Assembly (NCBI RefSeq): GCF_030730925.1
Contig: NZ_JAVAMB010000001.1
Span: forward strand, 558,001-622,000
Origin: Flavobacterium sp. DG2-3
Lineage (GTDB): Bacteria; Bacteroidota; Bacteroidia; Flavobacteriales; Flavobacteriaceae
Reading direction: 5' to 3'
Length of the DNA stretch: 64,000 nucleotides
Positions 33,339 to 41,868 of the stretch are shown here, in pieces. The position numbers and the translations under genes were made by a program. The notes below the pieces were generated by a model. That model searched no databases and had not been told where the DNA came from. It saw only the letters and a program-made list of their open reading frames with translations. The stretch's first letter is position 1; the number at the start of each line of letters is the position of its first letter.

Positions 33339-34118
33339 ATGAAAAAATATATATCAATACTAGTATTGTCTATTGCCGTGATTTCATGTAAATCAAAAGC
33401 AGTAGCGGTGCAAGGAAATACAAGCCAGACCGTTGCACCAAAAGAGGATAAAAAAGTTATCGAAAAACATTACGACAATAAGTTAGATTTTTCGACACTT
33501 TACATAAAAGCAAGTGCAAAATATGCTGATGAAAAACAAAGCCAAAATGTTACTGCCGAAATTAGAATCGAAAAAGACAAACAGATTTTAATAAGCGTAC
33601 GTTTCTTAGGAATTACAATGGCAAAAGCTTTAATAACACCATCAAAAGTTAGTTATTACGAAAAAATAAACAGCACTTATTACGATGGAGATTTTACAAG
33701 TTTAAGCAAATGGCTGGGAACAGATTTAGATTATACAAAAGTTCAAAATCTATTGGTTGGAGAAGCCTTTGATGATTTACGAAAAGGAAAATATACGCAG
33801 ACTATTGTCGATAACCTATTTAGATTGGACGAAGAAAAAGAGGCTAATTTGAAGAAAACCTTTTTCTTAGATGCTGAGAAATATTTAATTCAAAAAGAAG
33901 AGATTTCGCAGCCATCAGAAAATAGAACTTTACAAATAGCTTATTCAGATACTAAAAATTTTGATCAGGGAACATTGCCGACAAGTATTGAAATCAATGC
34001 GGTTCAGCCAAAAGGAAAAACAAGCATTAATCTGAATTATAATAATATCTCATTCAACGAAGAACTTTCTTTTCCTTACAGTGTCCCAAGCGGATACAAA
34101 CAAGTTTTAATTAAGTAA
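33339..34118 (+). CDS. DUF4292 lipoprotein (LolB-like fold candidate)
   Basis: The 259-aa protein has a lipobox with Cys17 (AVISCKSKAV) and a DUF4292 domain: LDFSTLYIKASAKYADEKQSQ, AEIRIEKDKQILISVRFLGITMAKALITPSKVSYYEKINSTYYDGDF, then a long strand-rich C-terminus. DUF4292 proteins resemble LolA/LolB-type half-barrels that carry hydrophobic ligands; an outer-membrane lipid or lipoprotein handling role is inferred. It overlaps nothing and is followed by the EnvC-like gene. Confidence 0.82.
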   Translation: MKKYISILVLSIAVISCKSKAVAVQGNTSQTVAPKEDKKVIEKHYDNKLDFSTLYIKASAKYADEKQSQNVTAEIRIEKDKQILISVRFLGITMAKALITPSKVSYYEKINSTYYDGDFTSLSKWLGTDLDYTKVQNLLVGEAFDDLRKGKYTQTIVDNLFRLDEEKEANLKKTFFLDAEKYLIQKEEISQPSENRTLQIAYSDTKNFDQGTLPTSIEINAVQPKGKTSINLNYNNISFNEELSFPYSVPSGYKQVLIK

Positions 34119-34141
34119 TTTTGCAAAAAGAAAACATAAAC

Positions 34142-35392
34142 ATGCCAAAATTTCTCCTAAGCCTAATTTTAATATGTGCCACTACTTTTGTGTGGGCGCA
34201 GGATTCGCAGCAAGAAAAACTGGAGCAGCGTAAAGCACAGATTCAGCAGGAAATCAGAGACAATGAAAAAATGCTTCAATCTGTTCGTAAAAAAGAAAAA
34301 TCAGCGGTAAACGAATATTTGATTCAGGCCAATAAAATCAAATTAAAAGAGAAATTAATTAATACTACGGCAAAACAAGAAAGACTCCTTAGTAATGACA
34401 TGTATATTAATCAGGTTCAGGTAAATAAACTTAAAAAAGAATTAAAAGTTCTAAAAGAAGATTATGCTGAAATGATTTTGAAATCATACAAAAGCCGTTC
34501 TGAGCAAAGCCGTGCCATGTTTATCTTATCTTCTGAAAGCTTTTTGCAGGCTTATAAAAGAGCACAATACTTAAAACAGTATACCGCTTTTAGAAAAAAT
34601 CAAGGTTTAGAAATTCAGTCAAAAACAGCGCAGTTAGTAGATTTTAATGCTAAACTAGATGGTCAGCGCCAAGTAAAAAAGAAAATTATAGTTGAGAATC
34701 AAAAGGAAAAAGTTACTCTTGAAGCGGAGAAAAAAGAACAGCAGAAGTTGGTAAATGCTCTTAAAAAAGACAAAAACAAAATTGCTGCCGATATTCGATC
34801 TAAACAAAGCGAATCTAAAAGAATTGACAGACAAATTGATCGTTTAATTCGTGAAGCAATTGCTGAAGCAAACAGAAAAGCAGCAGCAGAGCGAGCAAAA
34901 GCAAATCCAGGAAGCGAAATGAAAGCACCAGTTTCTTCGTCTAAAATTGCTTTAACTCCTGAAGATAAAGTTTTAGCAGCCGATTTTAAAGCCAACCGCG
35001 GAAGACTGCCTTGGCCAGTAGAAAAAGGATTTATTTCTCTTGGATATGGAGATCAGCCACACCCGCTGCATCCTTCAATTACAGTACATAATTCTGGTGT
35101 AGAGATTACTACCGAAGACGGCGCAAGTGCAAGAGCGGTATTTGCAGGAGAAGTTTCTAAAGTAATCGTTTTGTCTCCAGTAAATAAAGCAGTGGTAATT
35201 CAGCATGGAGATTACTTTACGGTTTACCAAAACTTGAGTTCGGTTTCTGTAAGTCAGGGCGATAAAGTATCGATCAAACAAAGTATAGGAAGAGTGAGAA
35301 CAAGCGGTGATACAGGAAAAACAATCATCAAATTCTTGATTCTTCAAAATACATCAAACAATAATCCGGAAGGATGGCTGCAAAGCAGATAA
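34142..35392 (+). CDS. EnvC-like murein hydrolase activator (degenerate M23 domain)
   Basis: The 416-aa protein has a signal peptide (PKFLLSLILICATTFVWAQ), a long coiled coil (about residues 20-250, with DNEKMLQSVRKKEKSAVNEY) and a C-terminal LytM/M23 domain. The zinc ligands of active M23 enzymes look replaced: the HNSGVEITTEDG segment lacks the paired His/Asp, and the usual YxHL reads YQNL. This fits EnvC/NlpD-type activators that switch on amidases rather than cut peptidoglycan. I chose the ATG at 34142 over the in-frame TTG at 34121 because it gives a normal signal peptide. Confidence 0.87.
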   Translation: MPKFLLSLILICATTFVWAQDSQQEKLEQRKAQIQQEIRDNEKMLQSVRKKEKSAVNEYLIQANKIKLKEKLINTTAKQERLLSNDMYINQVQVNKLKKELKVLKEDYAEMILKSYKSRSEQSRAMFILSSESFLQAYKRAQYLKQYTAFRKNQGLEIQSKTAQLVDFNAKLDGQRQVKKKIIVENQKEKVTLEAEKKEQQKLVNALKKDKNKIAADIRSKQSESKRIDRQIDRLIREAIAEANRKAAAERAKANPGSEMKAPVSSSKIALTPEDKVLAADFKANRGRLPWPVEKGFISLGYGDQPHPLHPSITVHNSGVEITTEDGASARAVFAGEVSKVIVLSPVNKAVVIQHGDYFTVYQNLSSVSVSQGDKVSIKQSIGRVRTSGDTGKTIIKFLILQNTSNNNPEGWLQSR

Positions 35393-35397
35393 AATAG

Positions 35398-35421
35398 AAA
35401 GGGAGCAATTAAGCTCCCTTT
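35398..35421. terminator. Bidirectional terminator after the EnvC-like gene
   Basis: A stem AAAGGGAGC/GCTCCCTTT with a 6-nt loop is followed by T's on the plus strand and preceded by A's. It separates the EnvC-like gene from the convergent CBS gene. Confidence 0.85.
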
Positions 35422-35427
35422 TTTATA

Positions 35428-35847
35428 TTAATAACTTTCTTCTAAGAAATATTTTAAAACATCTGTTGTCGTAACAATTCCTTTCAATTCTCCTTGATCC
35501 ACAACTGGAACAGCGTGAAATTCTTCTGTCACAAAAATCTCTGCCAAATCTCTAATAATAAGATCTGGAGAAACCGTTTTAGGTTTTGAAGTCATAACCT
35601 GCGGAATAGTAAGCATTTCTAAAACAGCTTCGTCTGCACCATCTTGTCCGTCAAACAATGCACCAAAAGTCAGTCGGTTAATATCGGTACGGCTTATAAT
35701 TCCCACAACTTCTTTCCCATTTACAACAGGAAGATGTCGTATAGCATTGGATTTCAATTTTTGCACTACACTTTTTAAATCATCATTTTGATTGATAGTT
35801 ATGACGGTTTTGGTCATAATGTGGCTGATTGGTTCTCTCTTTTTCAT
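35428..35847 (-). CDS. CBS domain-pair protein
   Basis: The 139-aa protein consists of two tandem CBS domains (about residues 8-62, HIMTKTVITINQNDDLKSVVQKLKSNAIRHLPVVN...VGIISRTDI; and 80-136, VMTSKPKTVSPDLIIRDL...FHAVPVVDQGELKGIVTTTD). Such pairs bind adenosine nucleotides (AMP/ATP/SAM) and regulate partner enzymes or channels. No partner domain is fused. It is a monocistronic gene; the 228-nt region upstream to rbfA holds little else. Confidence 0.9.
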   Translation of the reverse strand: MKKREPISHIMTKTVITINQNDDLKSVVQKLKSNAIRHLPVVNGKEVVGIISRTDINRLTFGALFDGQDGADEAVLEMLTIPQVMTSKPKTVSPDLIIRDLAEIFVTEEFHAVPVVDQGELKGIVTTTDVLKYFLEESY

Positions 35848-36063
35848 AATTTGATGGTGTTAGATTTACATCAAATTTGAAGATTATTTGATAGTTAAAA
35901 GATGATTTTTGTCACGAGAAAACTGAGAAAGAAAACGTATTTTAGATAGTTATTTTTTTAAATGAAAATAAATACGAGGTATTAATTTCAATTTTTAAGC
36001 AGTAAAATGTAAATTGATCTTGAAGTTGATTTGAAATTGCATTTTATTGAATTTAAAAAGTAG

Positions 36064-36071
36064 TATTTTTG
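36064..36071 (+). promoter_or_regulatory. -7 promoter element of rbfA (near-leaderless)
   Basis: TATTTTTG ends only 4 nt before the rbfA ATG at 36076, so the transcript is predicted to start at or very near the start codon. A TTG lies 14 nt upstream of the element. Confidence 0.5.
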
Positions 36072-36075
36072 CAGT

Positions 36076-36468
36076 ATGGAAACAAATAGACAGAAAAAAA
36101 TAGGTGGTGTCATCCAGAAAGACTTGGTTGATATTCTGCAAGGTGAAGTGAGAAAAAACGGAATTACAAATTTGGTAATTTCAGTGTCCAAAGTTAGTGT
36201 AACTACAGATTTATCTGTGGCAACAGTATATTTAAGCATTTTTCCGCAAGAAAAAGCCAAAGAAACATTAGAAGCAATTAAAACAAATACAACTTTAATC
36301 AAACATGATTTATCACAGCGTGTGCGTTTGCAATTACGCCGTGTTCCAAATCTGGTATTCTTTATTGATGACTCATTAGATTATATTGAGAAAATCGACA
36401 ATGCGCTTGCAGGAAAAGAAAATCCAATAGAAAATCGTGATCTTTTAGAAAAAAGAAGAAAGTCGTAA
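36076..36468 (+). CDS. rbfA: Ribosome-binding factor A
   Basis: The 130-aa protein is an RbfA KH-like domain: RQKKIGGVIQKDLVDILQ, VISVSKVSVTTDLSVATVYLSIFP (the conserved xVSVTxDLxxAxVYxS strand), and the C-terminal RRVPNLVFFIDDSLDYIEKI motif. It helps mature the 16S rRNA 5' end in 30S assembly. The downstream permease gene starts one base after its stop, so the two are coupled. Confidence 0.95.
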   Translation: METNRQKKIGGVIQKDLVDILQGEVRKNGITNLVISVSKVSVTTDLSVATVYLSIFPQEKAKETLEAIKTNTTLIKHDLSQRVRLQLRRVPNLVFFIDDSLDYIEKIDNALAGKENPIENRDLLEKRRKS

Positions 36469-36469
36469 T

Positions 36470-37669
36470 TTGAATTTTCCTTTATACATAGCCAAGCGAT
36501 ATATTTTTAGCAGCAGTAAAAACAATGCTATCAATATTATCAACCGCATTGCCAGCATGGGAATCATTGTTGGCACGATGGCTTTGTTTGTAGTTTTGTC
36601 TGTTTTCAGCGGACTGAAAGTTTTCAGTCTTTCGTTTACAAATGAAATTGACCCAGATTTAAAATTGACCAGTACATACGGAAAATCATTTGTAATCACT
36701 CCAGAGCAGCAAGCTCAAATAAAAAAAATAGATGGCGTTGCTTCTTACACCAAAATAATAGAAGAACGTGTTTTGTTTTTATTTAAAGACAAACAGCAAG
36801 TTACTTATTTGAAAGGTGTTGACAGCCTTTATCCAGTTGTTAACGATATTAAGAAAAAGCTTTTTAATGGCCAATGGCTTAAACCAGATAGTTTTCAGGT
36901 TGTAATTGGTTACGGTTTAGCTCAAAACTTCTCAATGGGAATTCTTGATTTTGAAAATCCTCTGCAGGTTTTTGCGCCCAAATCTGGAAAAGGAGCAATT
37001 GAAAATCCTGAAGAAGCCTTCAATAAAACCGATGTATTGCCAGTTGGAATTTATTCTATCAGCGAAGATTTAGATTCAAAATATGTATTTGCAGATTTAG
37101 GATTAGTGCAAGAATTGCTAATGTACAAACCCAATCAAATCTCGGGAATTGAATTTAAATTAAAAGAAAATGCAGATGAAGGAGCAATAAAGGCACAGCT
37201 TAATTCTATTTTTAAGAATAAAATTACTTTAAAAAACAGAGCACAGCTGAATGAGTCTTTATACAAAATGCTCAATACCGAAAATATTGCCGTTTACCTT
37301 ATTTTTACATTAGTGATTATTGTGGCGCTTTTTAATTTGATTGGCGCCTTGATTATGATGATTTTAGAAAAAAAAGGAAATCTAAAAACGCTTTTTAATT
37401 TAGGTACAGACATCACTGATCTTCGAAAAATATTTCTGCTTCAAGGAACTTTATTAAGTGTCTTCGGTGGCTTAATCGGACTTGCTTTGGGAATAATCCT
37501 CGTGATATTACAGCAGAAATTTGAACTTATCATGATCACGCCGACTTTGGCATATCCCGTTGTTTTTACAATAGAAAATGTTTTAATTGTAATGACAACA
37601 ATTATTTCACTAGGTTTTGTTGCTTCATTAATTGCCAGCAGCCGAGTGAGTAAAAAACTGCTTGATTAA
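36470..37669 (+). CDS. LolC/LolE-like ABC transporter permease (MacB/FtsX fold)
   Basis: The 399-aa protein has the typical four-helix MacB/LolE layout: an N-terminal helix (INRIASMGIIVGTMALFVVLSVFSGLKVF), a large periplasmic domain (about residues 50-260), then three C-terminal helices (NIAVYLIFTLVIIVALFNLIGAL, LQGTLLSVFGGLIGLALGIILVI, ENVLIVMTTIISLGFVASLIA). It starts with FPLYIAKRYIFSSSKNNAINIINRIA, the LolC/E signature. In Lol systems this extracts lipoproteins from the inner membrane. The start is TTG, one base after rbfA; the ATPase is elsewhere. Confidence 0.88.
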   Translation: MNFPLYIAKRYIFSSSKNNAINIINRIASMGIIVGTMALFVVLSVFSGLKVFSLSFTNEIDPDLKLTSTYGKSFVITPEQQAQIKKIDGVASYTKIIEERVLFLFKDKQQVTYLKGVDSLYPVVNDIKKKLFNGQWLKPDSFQVVIGYGLAQNFSMGILDFENPLQVFAPKSGKGAIENPEEAFNKTDVLPVGIYSISEDLDSKYVFADLGLVQELLMYKPNQISGIEFKLKENADEGAIKAQLNSIFKNKITLKNRAQLNESLYKMLNTENIAVYLIFTLVIIVALFNLIGALIMMILEKKGNLKTLFNLGTDITDLRKIFLLQGTLLSVFGGLIGLALGIILVILQQKFELIMITPTLAYPVVFTIENVLIVMTTIISLGFVASLIASSRVSKKLLD

Positions 37670-37841
37670 TATTTCTTAAAAAATATTACTTATATTTACC
37701 GCCTTATAAATCTACAGCATATGATTGTTTCTGCCTAATCCTATTTTATTTTTAGAATAATTAGGATACTTACGTTTACTTTTTTTAGTTCAGATTTTAA
37801 AAATAATTCTGGACCAATTTTATCATTTATCCTAAAATATC

Positions 37842-39269
37842 ATGACAGAAACAACTATAAAGAAAAGCTTCTTTTCTAAATTTTTCACTACTTTAAAACA
37901 AGCCTTAAAAGGCGACGAATCTTTTGACTATACTTCGGGAAGTATAAAGAAAGCCGTAATTCTATTGGCCATTCCGATGGTTTTAGAAATGATGATGGAA
38001 TCGGTTTTTGCTCTAGTCGATTTATATTTCGTCGGACATTTAGAGCACAGCAGTTTTGCTATTCAAACCGTTGGTTTAACCGAATCGGTATTGACTGTAA
38101 TTTATTCTCTCGCAATCGGAATGAGTATGGCAGCAACGGCAGTCGTGGCGAGACGAATTGGAGAGAAAGATCCAGTCGCTGCTGCAAAAGCTGGAATGCA
38201 AGCCATAATTATAGCTTTTGCTGTTAATAGTGTTTTAAGCATTTTCGGAATTATCTATGCAAAAGATATTTTGGTTTTAATGGGTTCATCAATAGAATCA
38301 GCTGAACACGGTTACCGATTTACTCAGATTATGATTGGATCGAGTTTATGTATTATGCTTTTGTTCCTTATAAATGGAATTTTCCGCGGCGCTGGAAACG
38401 CAGCAATCGCGATGAAAAGCCTTTGGATTGCTAATATTTGTAACATCATTTTATGTCCGATTTTAATTAATGGTTTTGGACCAATTCCTGCTTTCGGATT
38501 AGTTGGAGCCGCTTTGGCAACCACTTTCGGAAGAAGTATCGGGGTTTTGTACCAAGTTTATCATCTGTTTTTTGGAAACGGAATTTTAAAAATAAAAATT
38601 CCATATTTTGCTCCAGACTTTGCACAAATAAAAGCTTTGGTAAAAATTGCAGCGCCTGGAATTTTACAATTTGTAATTGCATCTTGCAGTTGGATTTTCT
38701 TAGCTCAATTAGTGGCTACAACTGGCGGAGACCATGGTTCGGCGGGTTATCAGACGGCGTTGCGAATTATGATGTTTTTCATTCTTCCAGCTTGGGGATT
38801 AAGTAACGCCGCAGCGACTTTGGTCGGACAAAATTTAGGAGCGAAACAAATCGAACGTGCCGAAAAATCGGTTTATACTACTGCCAGATATAATGTGATT
38901 TTCATGGCATCGATTATGATTATTACTTTGGCTTTTGGACAATATATTATTTCGTTTTTCACGAATGATGAACAAGTCAAAACCATAGCAATTGAAGCCT
39001 TACAGATCATGAGCATCGGTTTTATTTTCTACGGTATCGGAATGGTTCTCATTAATACTTTCAACGGAGCAGGAGATACGTGGACACCAACAGGGATTAA
39101 TTTCTTTGGTTTCTGGTTATTCCAAATTCCGCTGGCTTTTGTATTAGCGAAACATTTTAATATGGGACCAACTGGAGTTTTTATTGCTATTCCAGTTGCT
39201 GAAACGGCTATTACTTTAGCAGGAATCTTTTTCTATAAAAGAGGAAAGTGGAAGAGAGTTCAGGTATAA
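37842..39269 (+). CDS. MATE family efflux transporter
   Basis: The 475-aa protein has 12 transmembrane helices and the MATE repeats: IPMVLEMMMESVFALVDLYFVGHLEHSSFAIQTVGLTESV in the N-half and PAWGLSNAAATLVGQNLGAKQIERAEK in the C-half. It is a cation-coupled multidrug or toxin exporter; drug specificity is not readable. A charged cytoplasmic N-terminal tail of about 40 residues is present. It has a 172-nt upstream region without a gene, and a strong terminator follows. Confidence 0.93.
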   Translation: MTETTIKKSFFSKFFTTLKQALKGDESFDYTSGSIKKAVILLAIPMVLEMMMESVFALVDLYFVGHLEHSSFAIQTVGLTESVLTVIYSLAIGMSMAATAVVARRIGEKDPVAAAKAGMQAIIIAFAVNSVLSIFGIIYAKDILVLMGSSIESAEHGYRFTQIMIGSSLCIMLLFLINGIFRGAGNAAIAMKSLWIANICNIILCPILINGFGPIPAFGLVGAALATTFGRSIGVLYQVYHLFFGNGILKIKIPYFAPDFAQIKALVKIAAPGILQFVIASCSWIFLAQLVATTGGDHGSAGYQTALRIMMFFILPAWGLSNAAATLVGQNLGAKQIERAEKSVYTTARYNVIFMASIMIITLAFGQYIISFFTNDEQVKTIAIEALQIMSIGFIFYGIGMVLINTFNGAGDTWTPTGINFFGFWLFQIPLAFVLAKHFNMGPTGVFIAIPVAETAITLAGIFFYKRGKWKRVQV

Positions 39270-39280
39270 GTTTAAAAAGG

Positions 39281-39306
39281 AAGACCTTCAAATATTTGAA
39301 GGTCTT
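39281..39306. terminator. Bidirectional terminator after the MATE gene
   Basis: A perfect 26-nt palindrome with AAGACCTTCAAA arms is followed by TCTTTTTTAT. It separates the MATE gene from the convergent dusB. Confidence 0.9.
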
Positions 39307-39327
39307 TCTTTTTTATAAGTTATTCAT

Positions 39328-39356
39328 CTTTGTCAAAGTTAAAAACTTTGACAAAG
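39328..39356. repeat. CTTTGTCAAAG palindrome (copy 2)
   Basis: A 29-nt palindrome with CTTTGTCAAAGTT arms, nearly identical to copies at 14699-14727 and 56753-56781, lying between the MATE terminator and the dusB stop. Confidence 0.85.
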
Positions 39357-39367
39357 TTTATATATTT

Positions 39368-40363
39368 TTAAACAAACTCATACCCCGCATAAACCTGTTC
39401 AATCTCTTTCATAATCGCAAAAAGATTTTCAGGTTCATCAGTAGTAACCAATTTTTGTTTGAATTCTTTAAACGAATGAATTCCTTTGAAATAATTCGTG
39501 TAATGACGACGCATTTCTACAATTCCTAAACGTTCGCCTTTCCAATCCATTGACCATTGCAAATGATTTCGGGCAGCTTCAACACGATCGATAACCGTTG
39601 GAGCAGGCAAGTGTTCACCCGTTTTAAAGAAATGTTTGATTTCATTAAAAATCCACGGATAACCAATCGCAGCGCGGCCGATCATGATTCCGTCAATTCC
39701 GTATTCGTTTTTATATTTTAATGCTTTTTCTGGACTGTCGATATCGCCGTTTCCGAAAATTGGCATTGTAATTCTTGGGTTGTTTTTTACGCGAGCAATG
39801 TGCGACCAATCAGAATGGCCTTTATACATTTGTGCACGTGTTCTAGCGTGAATAGTTAAAGCTTGAACGCCAATATCTTGAAGCCTTTCAGCAACTTCAT
39901 CAATATTAATTGAGTTATCGTCCCAACCTAAACGTGTTTTTACAGTAACAGGTAAATCTGTACCTTTAATAACCGCTTTTGTCAAACGAACCATTAAATC
40001 GACATCTTTTAAAACTCCTGCACCAGCACCTCTGCAAACTACTTTTTTTACCGGACATCCAAAATTGATATCTACTAAATCTGGTTTTACTGTAGAAACG
40101 ATTTTAGAAGACATTTCCATTGCTTCTTCATCACCACCAAAAATCTGAATTCCGACCGGACGTTCGTAATCAAAAATATCCAGCTTCATGCGGCTTTTTA
40201 TTGCATCACGAATTAATCCTTCAGACGAAATAAACTCAGAGTACATCATGTCAGCTCCATGCGTTTTGCACAATCTGCGAAACGGCGGATCACTCACATC
40301 TTCCATCGGAGCAAGTAATAAAGGAAATTCGGGTAGTTCTATATTGCCAATCTTAACCATCAT
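39368..40363 (-). CDS. dusB: tRNA-dihydrouridine synthase B
   Basis: The 331-aa TIM-barrel FMN enzyme shows LLAPMEDVSDPPFRRLC, VGIQIFGGDEEAM, the VDINFGCPVKKVVCRGAGAGVL segment with its catalytic cysteine, LTIHARTRAQMYKG, and IMIGRAAIGYPWIFNEI. It reduces uridine to dihydrouridine in tRNA D-loops using NADPH. The start may be the second Met (MVKIG). A good promoter lies just upstream. It is convergent with the MATE gene. Confidence 0.95.
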   Translation of the reverse strand: MMVKIGNIELPEFPLLLAPMEDVSDPPFRRLCKTHGADMMYSEFISSEGLIRDAIKSRMKLDIFDYERPVGIQIFGGDEEAMEMSSKIVSTVKPDLVDINFGCPVKKVVCRGAGAGVLKDVDLMVRLTKAVIKGTDLPVTVKTRLGWDDNSINIDEVAERLQDIGVQALTIHARTRAQMYKGHSDWSHIARVKNNPRITMPIFGNGDIDSPEKALKYKNEYGIDGIMIGRAAIGYPWIFNEIKHFFKTGEHLPAPTVIDRVEAARNHLQWSMDWKGERLGIVEMRRHYTNYFKGIHSFKEFKQKLVTTDEPENLFAIMKEIEQVYAGYEFV

Positions 40364-40376
40364 CTATATTTTTTGC

Positions 40377-40410
40377 AAAATTACAACATTTTTCTTTATA
40401 AGATACAAAG
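40377..40410 (-). promoter_or_regulatory. Promoter of dusB
   Basis: On the minus strand, TTTG (40410-40407), a 22-nt spacer and TAATTTTG (40384-40377) match the Bacteroidetes promoter. The leader is about 9 nt. Confidence 0.6.
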
Positions 40411-40455
40411 GTTCAGAGGGACAGAGGAACAAAGAATAGATTCGTGAAATTATCT

Positions 40456-40572
40456 AACCGCAAAGAGCGCAAAGATTTTATCTTTAAGTTATGCTTATAA
40501 ACGCAAAGTTCGCAAAGCTGAATCAATAAAAGCTTTGCGAACTTTGCGTAAATCTTTGCGCTCTTTGCGGTT
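40456..40572. repeat. 117-nt nested perfect inverted repeat at the 3' end of the pigment cluster
   Basis: An outer 23-bp perfect stem (40456-40478 with 40550-40572, built on CGCAAAGAGCGCAAAG) encloses an inner 19-bp perfect stem (40501-40519 with 40531-40549, built on CGCAAAGTTCGCAAAG) and an 11-nt loop. A 22-nt one-sided bulge lies between the two stems. It begins 10 nt after the stop of the last pigment gene on the minus strand, where it could end or stabilise the long transcript. Confidence 0.95.
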
Positions 40573-40581
40573 AAATTAAAA

Positions 40582-41868
40582 TTAACGATAATCAAAAAAG
40601 CGAATAGGTTTCCTGCTCATTGGATTAAAAACGATGGGATTTAGAATTTCTTTTGGAACAAATTCTATTTTTGGGGTCACTCTCAATTTGGCTCTAAAAT
40701 GATCTTTTATTTCCTGTAGAAATTCCGGAGATTGGTTTTTTACCGCAATTTTGATCAGGATTTCATCGGTGCCTAAATCATTGGTTGAAATCTCAATTAA
40801 GTGATTTTCAATATTATCGAAACTGCTCAAAACATCGTTCATTGCTGGCGGATACAATGTTGTTCCTTTATATTTAATCATTTGTTTTTTACGTCCAACA
40901 ACTGGACCAACGCGTAACGTATTTCGTCCACAAGCGCAAGGTTCGTCATGAAACTGAACCATATCTCCGGTTTTAAAACGCAATAATGGCATTGCTTCAA
41001 TTCCTAAAGTAGTAAAAGTCAGTTCGCCTGTTTCGCCATTTTTTACAGGCATATTATTTTCATCTAAAACTTCAACTATGATTAATTCTGGGTGATGATG
41101 GCCGCCTTTTCCATGTTCGCATTCGGTAAAAGCCGTACTCATTTCAGTCGAAGCATAAGTCGAGAACAGCTTAATATTCCACTTATCGGTGATTTTTTTC
41201 GATAGAATATTCATCGAAAAATCTTGTTCTCGTAAAGATTCTCCGATACAGATTGCGCCTTTTATGCTGGAATTATTATAATCAATTCCGTGAATTTCAG
41301 CGTATTCAATCAATTTTAAAAGGAAAGAAGGAACCGTAATCAAATAACTCGGATTGTATTTTAAAATAGAATCCCATTGCATTTCTGGAATTCCCGCACC
41401 CACTCTTATAACGCCGACTTTCAGTTTTCGCAAACCTAGAAAATAAGCTAAACCCGCCATAAATTTTCGGTCGATTGTTGTCATTAATTGTACAACGTCG
41501 CCCTCTGCAATTCCAGCGCAGGCAAACGAAATGGCTTCATTATAAGCCAGTCTATCCAAATCAGAATCGGTTAAACCAAAAGTTACGGGATCTCCTAAAG
41601 TTCCGGAGGTTGTGGCATAATCTATAATTTTATGCTGTGAAACACATAAAAAATCATCATTATATTGCTGTAAATCTTCTTTCGTCGTAACAGGAAGATG
41701 CTGTAAATCTTCGAGCGTTTTTATTTTTGAAATATCAATATTCTGTCCTGCAAAAAGCCTTTTGTAAAAAGGAGAGTTCTCGCTGATATAAGCTAAAAGT
41801 TCGGCTAATTTTTTTTCTTGAAAAATTTTAATTTCTTCTAAAGAATCTTTTTCTATTGCTGGAATCAT
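40582..41868 (-). CDS. PaaK/CapK-like acyl-CoA ligase of the pigment cluster
   Basis: The 428-aa protein is a phenylacetate-CoA ligase-like adenylating enzyme: TTSGTLGDPVTF (P-loop-like), YASTEMSTAF (A5), FTTLGIEAMPLLRFKTGDM (A7 region), CACGRNTLRVGPVVGRKKQMIKYKGTTLYP. The C-terminal lid ends MSRKPIRFFDYR. In flexirubin/aryl polyene loci such an enzyme could activate the aromatic starter acid (for example a hydroxycinnamate); this is inferred from context. It is the 3'-most gene of the cluster and overlaps the preceding C45 gene by 4 nt (ATGA). Confidence 0.85.
   Translation of the reverse strand: MIPAIEKDSLEEIKIFQEKKLAELLAYISENSPFYKRLFAGQNIDISKIKTLEDLQHLPVTTKEDLQQYNDDFLCVSQHKIIDYATTSGTLGDPVTFGLTDSDLDRLAYNEAISFACAGIAEGDVVQLMTTIDRKFMAGLAYFLGLRKLKVGVIRVGAGIPEMQWDSILKYNPSYLITVPSFLLKLIEYAEIHGIDYNNSSIKGAICIGESLREQDFSMNILSKKITDKWNIKLFSTYASTEMSTAFTECEHGKGGHHHPELIIVEVLDENNMPVKNGETGELTFTTLGIEAMPLLRFKTGDMVQFHDEPCACGRNTLRVGPVVGRKKQMIKYKGTTLYPPAMNDVLSSFDNIENHLIEISTNDLGTDEILIKIAVKNQSPEFLQEIKDHFRAKLRVTPKIEFVPKEILNPIVFNPMSRKPIRFFDYR

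Noticed and set aside
34121..34141. TTG at 34121 as the start of the EnvC-like protein
   Set aside because: It adds seven polar residues ahead of a clear signal peptide; the ATG at 34142 is preferred.
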